DNA from: Christensenella sp. UBA941
Lineage (GTDB): Bacteria; Bacillota; Clostridia; Christensenellales; UBA941
NCBI GenBank assembly: GCA_002293365.1
Contig: DBDD01000327.1
Location: forward strand, 1 to 12,530
Direction: 5' to 3'
DNA length: 12,530 nt
A program made the position numbers and the translations under genes. Below the pieces are notes generated by a model, which saw only the letters and a program-made list of their open reading frames with translations, was not told where the DNA came from and ran no database searches. Below, piece after piece: positions 6,128 through 12,530 of this stretch (position 1 is its first letter; every line of letters begins with the position of its first letter).

Positions 6128-6157
6128 TTGGTAGTTTGCATCCGTGATTTTTACAAT
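6128..6157 (+). promoter_or_regulatory. Weak candidate promoter for the ABC operon
   Basis: TTGGTA (6128–6133), an 18-bp spacer and TACAAT (6152–6157) are the best pair before the operon. Upstream, the perfect TTGACA at 6107–6112 has only GGTAGT at the 17-bp distance, so it may be a degenerate or activator-dependent promoter. Which one works cannot be told from sequence. Confidence 0.3.
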
Positions 6158-6195
6158 AATAAATGTATCGTTAAATTTAGAAAGAGGTGTATCGA

Positions 6196-6246
6196 ATGAA
6201 TATTGCAGATAGAATAAAGACGAGTCACAGGGGGGGAAACAAATGA
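6196..6246 (+). pseudogene. 16-codon leader ORF, probable remnant of an XRE regulator
   Basis: Behind a good ribosome site (AGAGGTG, about 7 nt) an ATG opens a 16-codon frame, MNIADRIKTSHRGGNK. Its TGA overlaps the ATG of the ABC ATPase gene as ATGA. The first residues MNIADRI match the usual beginning of many Firmicute XRE/HTH_3 regulators (MNIADRIQxLRKxKG...), and such regulators often precede ABC/FtsX transporter genes. The simplest reading is that an in-operon regulator lost nearly all its coding sequence. The stub still gives translational coupling. Alternatively it is a genuine short leader peptide. Confidence 0.45.
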
Positions 6247-6935
6247 TACAAATTAGCAAGTTGATAAAAACATACGAAAACGGCGACAATAAATTATACG
6301 CCCTTAACGATATTTCATTTGAGATTAAGGATGGGGATTTCGCGGTGATCGTGGGCGCGTCGGGAAGCGGCAAATCTACTTTGCTAAATACGATTTCCGG
6401 TTTGGAAAAAGCGGACAGCGGCAGCATTATGCACGATGGCAAGGAGATTTTCGGATTGAACGATAAAGAACTTACGGCATTTCGCAGGGCAAGGGTAGGG
6501 TTTATATTTCAAGCGTATTATTTATTGCCGTCACTCTCCGTAGAAGCAAATATTAAAATGGGGGCTGCTCTTGCGGGAAATAATGAAGCTGCTGGAATTA
6601 TAGAAGCGGTGGGACTCAACGGGAAAGAAAAAAGACTGCCTCACCAACTTTCAGGCGGAGAGCAGCAACGGGTTTCGATTGCGCGTGCGCTTGCCAAAAA
6701 GCCCGCCGCTTTATTTTGCGACGAACCGACAGGGGCGTTAGATGAAGCGACGGGGCGGCAAATATTGAAGTACCTGATTCAAATACAAAGAGAAAGCAAA
6801 CTGACGCTTATAATGGTCACGCATAACTCAAATATCGCAAATTTGGCAACCCAAATAATTAAAATGAGCAGCGGTAAGGTTGTCGAAATTATCAAAAACC
6901 CGGAACCCTCTGACATTGACAAAATAGGATGGTGA
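6243..6935 (+). CDS. ABC transporter ATP-binding protein (MacB/LolD type)
   Basis: A 230-aa complete ATPase. Walker A is GASGSGKST (38–46), the Q-loop Gln is at 90 (GFIFQAYYLLPSLSV), the signature is LSGGEQQR (136–143), Walker B is AALFCDEPTGALD (155–167) and the switch His is at 194 (MVTHN). The extended DEPTGALD and GFIFQ...LLP pattern places it with the MacB/LolD/FtsE-like ATPases that partner FtsX-type permeases. These work in mechanotransmission, peptide or antibiotic resistance, or lipoprotein handling rather than classic uptake. The start overlaps the 16-codon leader (ATGA), with a G-rich ribosome site 6 nt upstream. The permease begins 3 nt after its stop, so the two form one operon. 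The region is visibly AT-richer than its neighbours. Confidence 0.95.
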   Translation: MIQISKLIKTYENGDNKLYALNDISFEIKDGDFAVIVGASGSGKSTLLNTISGLEKADSGSIMHDGKEIFGLNDKELTAFRRARVGFIFQAYYLLPSLSVEANIKMGAALAGNNEAAGIIEAVGLNGKEKRLPHQLSGGEQQRVSIARALAKKPAALFCDEPTGALDEATGRQILKYLIQIQRESKLTLIMVTHNSNIANLATQIIKMSSGKVVEIIKNPEPSDIDKIGW

Positions 6936-6938
6936 AGT

Positions 6939-8084
6939 ATGGTTACTCTGAAATCTGCGTTTAAATTAATAAGCGTAATCATTATTACAGTCGTTGTTGT
7001 TTTTATTTGTACAACATTCATAAACTATCCTTTGGATTTACGGGAGATTGAATACTTGATAACAAGTACCGAAATGCAGGAGGCTTTTATCGGCGCACAA
7101 GTTGAGTTGGCTGATGTCATTATAGCGGCAACCGTTGGATTATTCGGCTCAATAGCGGCGTTAATTCTAATGTTCTCAATCAGACAATTCATAAACCAAA
7201 ACAGCGCAGAATTTGGAATATTAAAAGCGTTGGGTTATTCAGAAAACAGAATTGCGCTTGATTTTTCAAAATTCGGGATAAGTGTTTTAGCGGGTTCCGC
7301 TTTTGGATATATATTGGCGTATTTAGCATCCCCCGCGTTTTACGGTATGCTTGCTTCGGATTATGAATTACCCGCAAAAGTTGTTTTCTGTTTTCGTTAT
7401 CAAGTGTTTTTAGTTGTGATTGTTGCACCGGCATTGTTTTTTTCGTTGTTGGCTGTTTTATACGCCAGATTGCGTTTGAGAAAAAAAGCCCTTGACTTGA
7501 TGAACGGAGCGAGTGAAATAAGAATAAATAAGCTGACGCAAAGGCTTCAAACTAAAGGAAGCAAATTTACATTCTTAGAAGAATTAAAAAGAACAATGTT
7601 ATCAAACAATTTGATATTGATATTATTTATGGGCTTCGCCGCTTTTGTTTTTGCCGCACAAGTACAAACGGCTTTTACCGTGCGGCAGTTATTGGATAAT
7701 ATGCTGATGACATCAACCTTTATCATTTCCGGTCTTATTGTGGGCTCAGTAACTTTATTACTTGCGTTAACTTTTTTAATCGGTAAAAACAAAAAATATA
7801 TCGCTATGCTTAAAGCCTACGGCTATACTGGGAGTGAGTGCGGAAAGGCATTGTTCGGCGGGTATAGAATTGTCACTTATATAGGATTTTTAATAGGTAC
7901 AGTCTATCAATTTTTATTTATAGCTTTTATTATTGCCCGTGCTTTTGATAATGTAACTGTAAAATTTGATGTTTTCGGTTTTTTTATAACATTATCCGTT
8001 TTCATAGTTGCGTATGAATTGATTATCCTTCTTTACAAACGACGCATAGCAAAGATACCTTTAAGGGAAATCATGCAAGCATGA
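6939..8084 (+). CDS. FtsX-like ABC permease, eight predicted helices
   Basis: A 381-aa integral membrane protein partnering the ATPase encoded 3 nt upstream. Predicted membrane segments lie at about 8–28, 59–80, 112–134, 153–177, 222–244, 258–282, 311–334 and 344–366, giving two halves of four helices. Each half carries the FtsX/MacB coupling motif after its second helix: EFGILKALGY (91–100) and YIAMLKAYGY (287–296). This supports an internal duplication that could act as a single-chain dimer. The external segments are short: about 30 residues between helices 1 and 2 and about 13 between 5 and 6. No large periplasmic MacB domain is present. The substrate is unknown. Export of a peptide or antibiotic, or its sensing, is the usual inference. 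Base composition is the most AT-rich of the window, suggesting acquisition from elsewhere. Confidence 0.88.
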   Translation: MVTLKSAFKLISVIIITVVVVFICTTFINYPLDLREIEYLITSTEMQEAFIGAQVELADVIIAATVGLFGSIAALILMFSIRQFINQNSAEFGILKALGYSENRIALDFSKFGISVLAGSAFGYILAYLASPAFYGMLASDYELPAKVVFCFRYQVFLVVIVAPALFFSLLAVLYARLRLRKKALDLMNGASEIRINKLTQRLQTKGSKFTFLEELKRTMLSNNLILILFMGFAAFVFAAQVQTAFTVRQLLDNMLMTSTFIISGLIVGSVTLLLALTFLIGKNKKYIAMLKAYGYTGSECGKALFGGYRIVTYIGFLIGTVYQFLFIAFIIARAFDNVTVKFDVFGFFITLSVFIVAYELIILLYKRRIAKIPLREIMQA

Positions 8085-8103
8085 CGCGCTGGTCACGATA
8101 GCG

Positions 8104-8149
8104 ATAGGCCGGCTTTGCCTGTGCTGCCTGATTTTTGGGGAAACTCAAA
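8104..8149 (+). repeat. Direct repeat flanking the ABC module, copy 2
   Basis: The copy is ATAGGCCGGC (8104–8113), a 15-nt gap, then a 21-nt block 8129–8149 that differs from copy 1 by one missing T and ends GGGGAAACTCAAA. It starts 20 nt after the permease stop. A TTGACG hexamer, the -35 of the lysR gene, begins exactly 12 nt after it, the same spacing as in copy 1. Confidence 0.75.
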
Positions 8150-8161
8150 CGGCGCGCACCA

Positions 8162-8190
8162 TTGACGGTATCGGGACTTTTGCCTATAAT
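8162..8190 (+). promoter_or_regulatory. Promoter of the LysR-family gene
   Basis: TTGACG (8162–8167), a 17-bp spacer and a perfect TATAAT (8185–8190). The predicted start near 8197 leaves a leader of about 20 nt containing GAGAGGG. The promoter follows copy 2 of the module-flanking repeat by 12 nt. Confidence 0.75.
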
Positions 8191-8217
8191 ATTCCTATAA
8201 AACGAGAGGGAAACAGA

Positions 8218-9102
8218 ATGAAAATTCATCAGCTGGAGTGCTTTTTGGCGATTGCGCGTTGTAAGAGCTTTTCATTAGCTGCGGAAGAAGCCTTCATCTC
8301 CCAATCGACCTTATCTCAGCAAATACTTAAATTGGAAGATGAGCTTGGCGTCTCATTGTTCGTGCGCCACGCCCGTTCGGTGGTTTTAACCCCCGCCGGC
8401 GAAAGCTTCATGATCCACGCCAAGCGAATTATGGCGGAGCTCGAACTATGCAAAGAATCGATGCAGGAATACGCGTCATATAAAATGGGGCACCTGAAAA
8501 TAGGCATAGTTCCATATATGACGTATATGGGTTTTGGTAAAATAATCTCAAGCTTTCTAAAAACATACCAAAACATAGATATTAAGCTCTATACCGCCAA
8601 TACCGACGAATTGCTCAAGGGGCTGCGCGAAAGAAAAACGATGATTTCTTTCGTCGTTTCGCCATATAGCGACGAATACGAGGTAGATTTTTATCCTTTA
8701 CAAACGGAAAAGCTGGCTATGCTCGTTTCATCCTCTCACGAACTGGCAAAATGCTCCGTTGTCGATCTTTGCGACGTTGTCCGCGAAAAGTTCCTTTTGG
8801 TAAATAACGATCTTCAAATCAGAAACTCTTTGCTGCAAGCCTGCGGCCACGATTTAAACGTAATACACGAAAGCTGCAACGCGGATATGATAAAGAACAT
8901 CGTAGAAGAAAATATAGGCGTAGCGCTAATTGGCGATCATTTGGCGCAAAAGCTGAGCGGCCCCAATGCCGTCGTGGTTCCGATAAAACAAAAATTCGAG
9001 CAGCAATGCGGGCTCGCTATCCCAAAGCTCAAGCGCCTTCCTCTTACTACGCGGGCATTCCGCGACTTTATTCTCGATATGAATGCGGCGCCGCAAGCAT
9101 AG
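8218..9102 (+). CDS. LysR-family transcriptional regulator
   Basis: A 294-aa protein of normal LysR length. The winged HTH occupies residues 1–60: MKIHQLECFLAIARCKSFSL, then AEEAFISQSTLSQQILKLE and LGVSLFVRHARSVVLTPAGE, all strongly family-like. The co-inducer domain (about 90–290) starts at GHLKIGIVPYMTYMGFGKII, with later segments FYPLQTEKLAMLVSSSHELA and NIVEENIGVALIGDHLAQKL. GAGAGGG lies 7 nt before the ATG. The gene has its own strong promoter. It converges with the 493-aa HTH protein gene, leaving 29 bp between stops. Its targets are not evident: LysR genes often control a divergent neighbour, but here the upstream gene runs the same way. It could act on the repeat-bearing promoters at about 6107 and 8162, or on the UGSC-like gene further right. 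Confidence 0.93.
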   Translation: MKIHQLECFLAIARCKSFSLAAEEAFISQSTLSQQILKLEDELGVSLFVRHARSVVLTPAGESFMIHAKRIMAELELCKESMQEYASYKMGHLKIGIVPYMTYMGFGKIISSFLKTYQNIDIKLYTANTDELLKGLRERKTMISFVVSPYSDEYEVDFYPLQTEKLAMLVSSSHELAKCSVVDLCDVVREKFLLVNNDLQIRNSLLQACGHDLNVIHESCNADMIKNIVEENIGVALIGDHLAQKLSGPNAVVVPIKQKFEQQCGLAIPKLKRLPLTTRAFRDFILDMNAAPQA

Positions 9103-9113
9103 CGCCGTTTTTT
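9086..9113 (+). terminator. Probable intrinsic terminator of the LysR-family gene
   Basis: CGGCG (9086–9090) and CGCCG (9103–9107) can pair as a 5-bp GC stem with a 12-nt loop, followed directly by six T. The hairpin spans the stop codon of the LysR gene. The stem is short, so strength is uncertain. Confidence 0.45.
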
Positions 9114-9131
9114 GCGTGATTTTTGCTCATT

Positions 9132-10613
9132 TTATACTAAAAGCTGCTTCAAACGGTGCAAAACGCTCTCTTTATCGCGTCTAATACGCGGAATCGACGC
9201 CCAAAAGCGCTCAAAATGCTGAAAAAACGTCCGTACAATGGTCGGTTCTCGCATAATTAGGGGGCACGGAGTGTCTTCCACGCGCGAATTCGCCGTCACA
9301 ACGGTATTTTCTCGTATCAAAAGGCTCATCATGCCCATGTTTGGCAGCGGATCGTCGTCCGTAAGCGCGACGGTGAGGTTCGCGTTTTGGCTCAAAACGG
9401 CGCAAAGTCCATCGATTCCGCGCTTAAAATATTCGGGAGAGACGAAAAGATTGCCTTTTACGATCCAATTGAACTCGCTCGTTTGAATGCCTTCGCGCAT
9501 TCCTGCTTCCAATGCCGCCAGATCCAGTATTTGATTAGTCGCCGCGCGTTTGATAGTGTCCAAAATATAGCTTCGATATTTAGAAAAATAGTCGCAGCAT
9601 TCGCTAAAACGCTTCCCATCAACGCCGTTTGTTTGTAATAATCCGCTAAAGCTTTCAGTATCCAGCGCCAGCACCAGCGGCAGCGGCGAAAAATTATAGC
9701 TGGTCTGAGGGCGCTGAGCGGCTTCGAGCAGCTTTCGCGTGATATTGCCGCCGCCCAATTCTTCAAATATAGGGCGGCACTGGCTCAATAGCGCGCTAAA
9801 CATGATCTCCAGCTGTTTTACCAGGAATTCGTCGGTAGTATAGTAGGTGTTAAAGCCTTCTGAATATTGGTTTACAGTCATTCCCAAAAGGGAGGCGTGT
9901 CCGCGCAGCAGCAATATGGACGGCCTGAAAATAGCGTCGGAATACTCCGGAAAATAGAAAGCGTTGGTTTTTCCCGTCAGATGCAGCGGCAGCCATTGGG
10001 TAATGGTATATAGCAAATGCGGTACCTTGCGATCCACTGTATGCACCATAGTAATACGATTGCCTTTTTGGAGCGCCAAGCGGTATTTTTCCAGCCAGTT
10101 GCTGCGAAAATCCTCGTTTCCCATATGCCAGGAAAGATCCTCCTGGCTGAATAGAAGCAATTCCTGCCCGGACGGGAGCGCAATCGCCGTGTCCAAAAGG
10201 CGCATAAGCGCGTCCCGCCGTCCGGAGTGCTTGCTATAGATATCCATCTTTGCGATAGAATCGATGCGCCCGGTTTTCACGTTTTCCAGCACCGTCAGCT
10301 TTTGCGCTTCGTCTGTGCCGGAGGAAAGGTATTGCGCCAAGTATACGGCTATTTTTTCTTTTTCGGAAAGATCCGCGTCGGGATACGTATCCCTGAGAAT
10401 CAACTTCAATGTCGATAGATTTGTGGGCTTATCTATAGAAAAAAGCACTTCAATCAGCTTTTTCATATGAGGCGAATTGATCTTTAACGGACGCTTGAGA
10501 TTAAGCCACTTGCTCACCAGCGAGTAGTGGACGTTCAGCATATCCGCAAGCGAACGGTTGCTTAGCTCAAAGCGTGCCAGAAGGACGCCCAAATGAGTTG
10601 GATTGGAATTCAT
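9132..10613 (-). CDS. HTH DNA-binding protein with large unrecognised C-terminal region
   Basis: A 493-aa protein. Residues about 5–60 look like an XRE/Cro-type HTH: GVLLARFELSNRSLADMLNV, then HYSLVSKWLNLKRPLK, with SLADMLN and SLVSKWLN as the two helices. The remaining roughly 430 residues match no family I can name. They look globular and cytoplasmic, with no membrane segment. One stretch, GQELLLFSQEDLSWH through GNRITMVHTVD, could be a sensor core; a PLD-like or TrmB-like fold is only a guess. The ATG at 10613 has GGAGG 4 nt upstream; the frame extends only 6 codons further, to a GTG. The gene diverges from the UGSC-like protein, and the two promoters share an inverted repeat over their -10 elements. 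An autoregulated specific regulator of that gene is therefore the natural inference. Confidence 0.75.
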   Translation of the reverse strand: MNSNPTHLGVLLARFELSNRSLADMLNVHYSLVSKWLNLKRPLKINSPHMKKLIEVLFSIDKPTNLSTLKLILRDTYPDADLSEKEKIAVYLAQYLSSGTDEAQKLTVLENVKTGRIDSIAKMDIYSKHSGRRDALMRLLDTAIALPSGQELLLFSQEDLSWHMGNEDFRSNWLEKYRLALQKGNRITMVHTVDRKVPHLLYTITQWLPLHLTGKTNAFYFPEYSDAIFRPSILLLRGHASLLGMTVNQYSEGFNTYYTTDEFLVKQLEIMFSALLSQCRPIFEELGGGNITRKLLEAAQRPQTSYNFSPLPLVLALDTESFSGLLQTNGVDGKRFSECCDYFSKYRSYILDTIKRAATNQILDLAALEAGMREGIQTSEFNWIVKGNLFVSPEYFKRGIDGLCAVLSQNANLTVALTDDDPLPNMGMMSLLIRENTVVTANSRVEDTPCPLIMREPTIVRTFFQHFERFWASIPRIRRDKESVLHRLKQLLV

Positions 10614-10648
10614 GGTTCCTCCATATATCACATTAACTGGGCAAGTTC

Positions 10649-10677
10649 ATCATACTGTTATGTCAACATTCTGTCAA
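10649..10677 (-). promoter_or_regulatory. Promoter of the 493-aa HTH regulator
   Basis: On the minus strand: -35 TTGACA (10677..10672), a 17-bp spacer, and -10 TATGAT (10654..10649). The predicted start is near 10642, with a leader of about 28 nt. The -35 is a perfect consensus and the -10 matches 5 of 6. Confidence 0.75.
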
Positions 10678-10708
10678 CCCGCGATCTTTGACAAAAGCCC
10701 CGCGGCTA

Positions 10709-10737
10709 TTGACCCTATTGGGAGCCAACCCTATGAT
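10709..10737 (+). promoter_or_regulatory. Promoter of the UGSC-like fusion gene
   Basis: TTGACC (10709–10714), a 17-bp spacer and TATGAT (10732–10737). The predicted start is near 10744, about 42 nt before the ATG. Its -10 and following bases are identical to those of the opposing promoter. Confidence 0.7.
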
Positions 10738-10785
10738 GAACATATACAAGTCGTCACATATCATTTTACAGTAGGAGGTCATAAA

Positions 10786-12495
10786 ATGAGGAAACTTAAT
10801 ACCCTTCTCGATCCCCGCGGATATCAGGAACGGCCGTTGCTCAAGCTGGCTCCGCGCCCCAGCCTTGAAGAATTGCAGCAAGGAAAAGTTTTGTTTTACA
10901 ACAATACCAAGCTGGGCTTTTGTAACTACATGACGGTATTCGACCGCATAAAAGAGCGGCTCGCCGAACTGGGCGTCACCAACTACGTGGAGTATACCGA
11001 AACCGTCCGCGGCAAGGACGCCTCGATGCTGGCCGAATACGCGAAGAAGCTGGCGGAGGAAAAGCCGGTGGCCGCTATAGCGGCCTTTGGAGACATGGGT
11101 ACGTCCTCGTCCACCACCGTGGTAACCATCGAATTGGAAAAGCTCGGCATTCCGAGCGTCTATATGACGGCGCCTCCGGGAACGGCCATCACCGAGGGCG
11201 TAGGGCTTTACCGCGCCGGCAACCTTTGCATGGCTTCCGTTGACATCTATCAGGCGAGCACCGTCGAAGAGGTTGCGGCGCAGGTCGACCTTAAGTGGGA
11301 TTATATCATCGGTTCCCTCACTAAAAACGGCGAAGAGCTGGCCGAGCTGGCCGATATACCGCTGAAGATGGACAAGGTCGCCCCGAGAGAAGACGGCCTT
11401 TTGCCCGTTACGGACGCGATCGAGGTGGATGAGGAGCGGCTATTGGAGCCGGGTGCCTATATGGAGGAGATCAACGACTTCTTCAACGCCGAGCATATCA
11501 GCGACGGCTTGCCCATCATCCCGCCAACCCGGCGGCGCTACGACGCCATGCTGCAATACTGCCCGTTCCCGGAGGATATGGTGCTATGCGCCCCCAGCGG
11601 CCCCAGCGGCAAAACCGTTACCGTAAAGGACGTTGTCATCGCCGCCGTAATGGCCGGATGCAAGCCCGCCGCCATGCCTGTCCTTATCGCGGCGTTCAAG
11701 GCCTTGAACAGCCCGCTGTATAACTTGAACCAAAGCGTCACAACGTCGCATCCCGGCGGCAATCTCGTGCTTGTAAGCGGCCCTATCGCCCAAGAGATCG
11801 GCATATCCGGCAAGCAAGGCTGCATGGGCCCCGGCTGGCCTATGAACGCCACTATCGGCCGGGCCGTGAACTTGGTCATAATGAATATCTTCCGCTCCGT
11901 ACCCGGTATCTGCGACTTGGACTGCCTCGCCTCCCAGGCGGAGTTCACCTATTGCTTCGCCGAGGAGCCCGCGCTTGCGCAGTGGAGCATGATAAACGAA
12001 GAGCGGTTTAACAGCGATACGACGACGGTCTATGTATTAAAGGCGGAGCCGCTGCACGACATTATCGACTTTTTGAGCCTGGACGGGCACGATTTACTCG
12101 ATACGATTACACATTGCTGCACTACGCTAGGCTCGAACAACGCGTACATGCCGGGCCCGCTGATCGTTTGCCTAACGCCGGATCACGGCATGATGCTGAA
12201 AAAATCCGGCTACACCAAGCAGATGATTCAAGAGCATATCCATACGTACGCTTATCACGAAACGCCCATGGTGCTCAACCGCGGCTTGGTACCGGTACGT
12301 CCGGCCAGCTTCAAGAACCGCCATCCCATGCCCGTAACCCGGACGCCCGCCGATGTTGAAATCGTGGTTATCGGCGGCCGCGGCGGACACTCCGGCGTTA
12401 TTCTTCCTTGGGCGTTGCACAGCGAAGGGTGCGTAGAGCCGCTGGCGCTGCCAAACGGCGCTATCGCCAAGAGCATCGAGGACTTCAGGGTTTAA
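10786..12495 (+). CDS. Two-domain protein: UGSC-like domain fused to an uncharacterised SDGLPIIPPT domain
   Basis: A 569-aa protein without signal peptide or membrane helices. Residues about 33–170 resemble the UGSC family of (seleno)proteins: KVLFYNNTKLGF, AAIAAFGDMGTSSST, then TIELEKLGIPSVYMTAP. Where that family has a D-U/C-G-S-C redox motif, this protein has D-M-G-T-S (Met104, Ser107). The codon is ATG, so no selenocysteine is hidden. Residues about 225–569 form a second conserved-looking domain: HISDGLPIIPPTRRR (237–251), AAVMAGCKPAAMPV (286–299), GCMGPGWPMNATIGRA (345–360) and IGGRGGHSG (529–537). I recall uncharacterised proteins with the same SDGLPI-PPT and GCLGPGW-like motifs but know no assigned reaction. 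AGGAGG 7 nt upstream fixes the start; the frame extends 61 codons further upstream through the promoter. Control by the divergent HTH protein is likely. The function is unknown. Confidence 0.85.
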   Translation: MRKLNTLLDPRGYQERPLLKLAPRPSLEELQQGKVLFYNNTKLGFCNYMTVFDRIKERLAELGVTNYVEYTETVRGKDASMLAEYAKKLAEEKPVAAIAAFGDMGTSSSTTVVTIELEKLGIPSVYMTAPPGTAITEGVGLYRAGNLCMASVDIYQASTVEEVAAQVDLKWDYIIGSLTKNGEELAELADIPLKMDKVAPREDGLLPVTDAIEVDEERLLEPGAYMEEINDFFNAEHISDGLPIIPPTRRRYDAMLQYCPFPEDMVLCAPSGPSGKTVTVKDVVIAAVMAGCKPAAMPVLIAAFKALNSPLYNLNQSVTTSHPGGNLVLVSGPIAQEIGISGKQGCMGPGWPMNATIGRAVNLVIMNIFRSVPGICDLDCLASQAEFTYCFAEEPALAQWSMINEERFNSDTTTVYVLKAEPLHDIIDFLSLDGHDLLDTITHCCTTLGSNNAYMPGPLIVCLTPDHGMMLKKSGYTKQMIQEHIHTYAYHETPMVLNRGLVPVRPASFKNRHPMPVTRTPADVEIVVIGGRGGHSGVILPWALHSEGCVEPLALPNGAIAKSIEDFRV

Positions 12496-12512
12496 GCAAG
12501 TATTATCCATCC

Positions 12513-12530
12513 TGTAGGGGCGAACTGTGT
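12513..12530. repeat. REP-like dispersed repeat, cut by the right edge
   Basis: TGTAGGGGCGAACTGTGT begins 17 nt after the stop of the UGSC-like gene. It shares the TGTAGG(A/G)GCG(A/G)A start with the element at 5978. The expected second hairpin arm lies outside the window. It may mark the end of this transcription unit. Confidence 0.55.

Larger units (their letters stand above)
10645..10741. promoter_or_regulatory. Mirror-image repeats in the divergent promoter region
   Basis: GTTCATCATA (10645–10654) and TATGATGAAC (10732–10741) are a perfect 10-bp inverted repeat, each copy containing the -10 hexamer of one divergent promoter. Inside lie TGTCAAC at 10661 and again at 10672 (11-bp period, one helical turn), and TTGACA at 10688. 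TGTCAA (10672–10677) and TTGACA (10688–10693) form a second inverted repeat with a 10-bp gap. This much symmetry suggests binding of a dimeric or tetrameric regulator that switches both genes together. Confidence 0.55.

Noticed and set aside
6107..6137. TTGACA at 6107 as a normal constitutive promoter for the ABC operon
   Set aside because: No acceptable -10 lies at 16–18 bp (GGTAGT at 17 bp). It is kept only as a possible activator-dependent element.
6026..6442. 138-codon minus-strand open frame across the ABC upstream region
   Set aside because: It runs antisense through the ATPase start, Walker A region, leader ORF and promoter zone. It has no ribosome site and no protein-like pattern.
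10688..10693. Perfect TTGACA as -35 of the UGSC-like gene
   Set aside because: The hexamer 17 bp downstream (GACCCT) is no -10. TTGACC at 10709 with TATGAT at 10732 fits far better.
10603..10785. 61-codon upstream extension of the UGSC-like gene
   Set aside because: It crosses the divergent promoters and the predicted transcript start. The AGGAGG-preceded ATG at 10786 is clearly the start.
11089..11106. Hidden selenocysteine in the UGSC-like motif
   Set aside because: The codon at the Sec/Cys position is ATG, and the frame contains no in-frame TGA before the end of the gene.
11538..11948. 136-codon minus-strand open frame inside the UGSC-like gene
   Set aside because: It is a shadow frame of a well-conserved GC-richer coding region with a clear sense-strand protein.

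Overview
The window looks like a chromosomal segment of a low-to-mid GC Gram-positive anaerobe, most likely a Clostridia-type Firmicute. This is an inference from strong GGAGG ribosome sites, a lipoprotein-type binding-protein start, sigma-A-like promoters with 17-bp spacers, LacI/AraC/LysR regulators and an HMA–SafE–cupredoxin gene layout. No rRNA, tRNA, CRISPR array or transposase is visible.

Left part (1–5304): a lipoprotein gene cut by the left edge (minus strand) diverges from a LacI-family regulator. The regulator's 3' end overlaps a convergent TIM-barrel amidohydrolase by 20 bp. The amidohydrolase diverges from ogt, a DNA alkyl-transfer repair gene. Then come a C45-type Ntn hydrolase and, 18 bp downstream, an AraC regulator with a GyrI-like effector domain, probably one operon.

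Middle part (5305–8217): the minus strand carries a decayed heavy-metal transport gene. It keeps the start of an HMA domain, part of a SafE/UreH-like membrane domain and the tail of a cupredoxin domain, in three different frames, behind a promoter that still looks intact. Next is an AT-rich module: a 16-codon remnant resembling the start of an XRE regulator, an ABC ATPase and an eight-helix FtsX-like permease. The module lies between two direct copies of a two-part repeat. Each copy sits exactly 12 nt upstream of a TTGAC hexamer, and the second of these is the -35 of the following lysR gene.

Right part (8218–12530): a LysR regulator converges on a 493-aa HTH protein whose large C-terminal region I do not recognise. 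That protein diverges from a 569-aa two-domain protein: an N-terminal domain resembling the UGSC (seleno)protein family, with Met where Sec/Cys is expected, fused to an uncharacterised domain with an SDGLPIIPPT motif. The two divergent promoters are mirror images, sharing an identical 10-bp sequence over both -10 elements, which suggests joint control. This regulator/UGSC-like pair is the best candidate in the window for an undescribed system. A REP-like dispersed repeat starts at the right edge, and a related copy lies near 5978.
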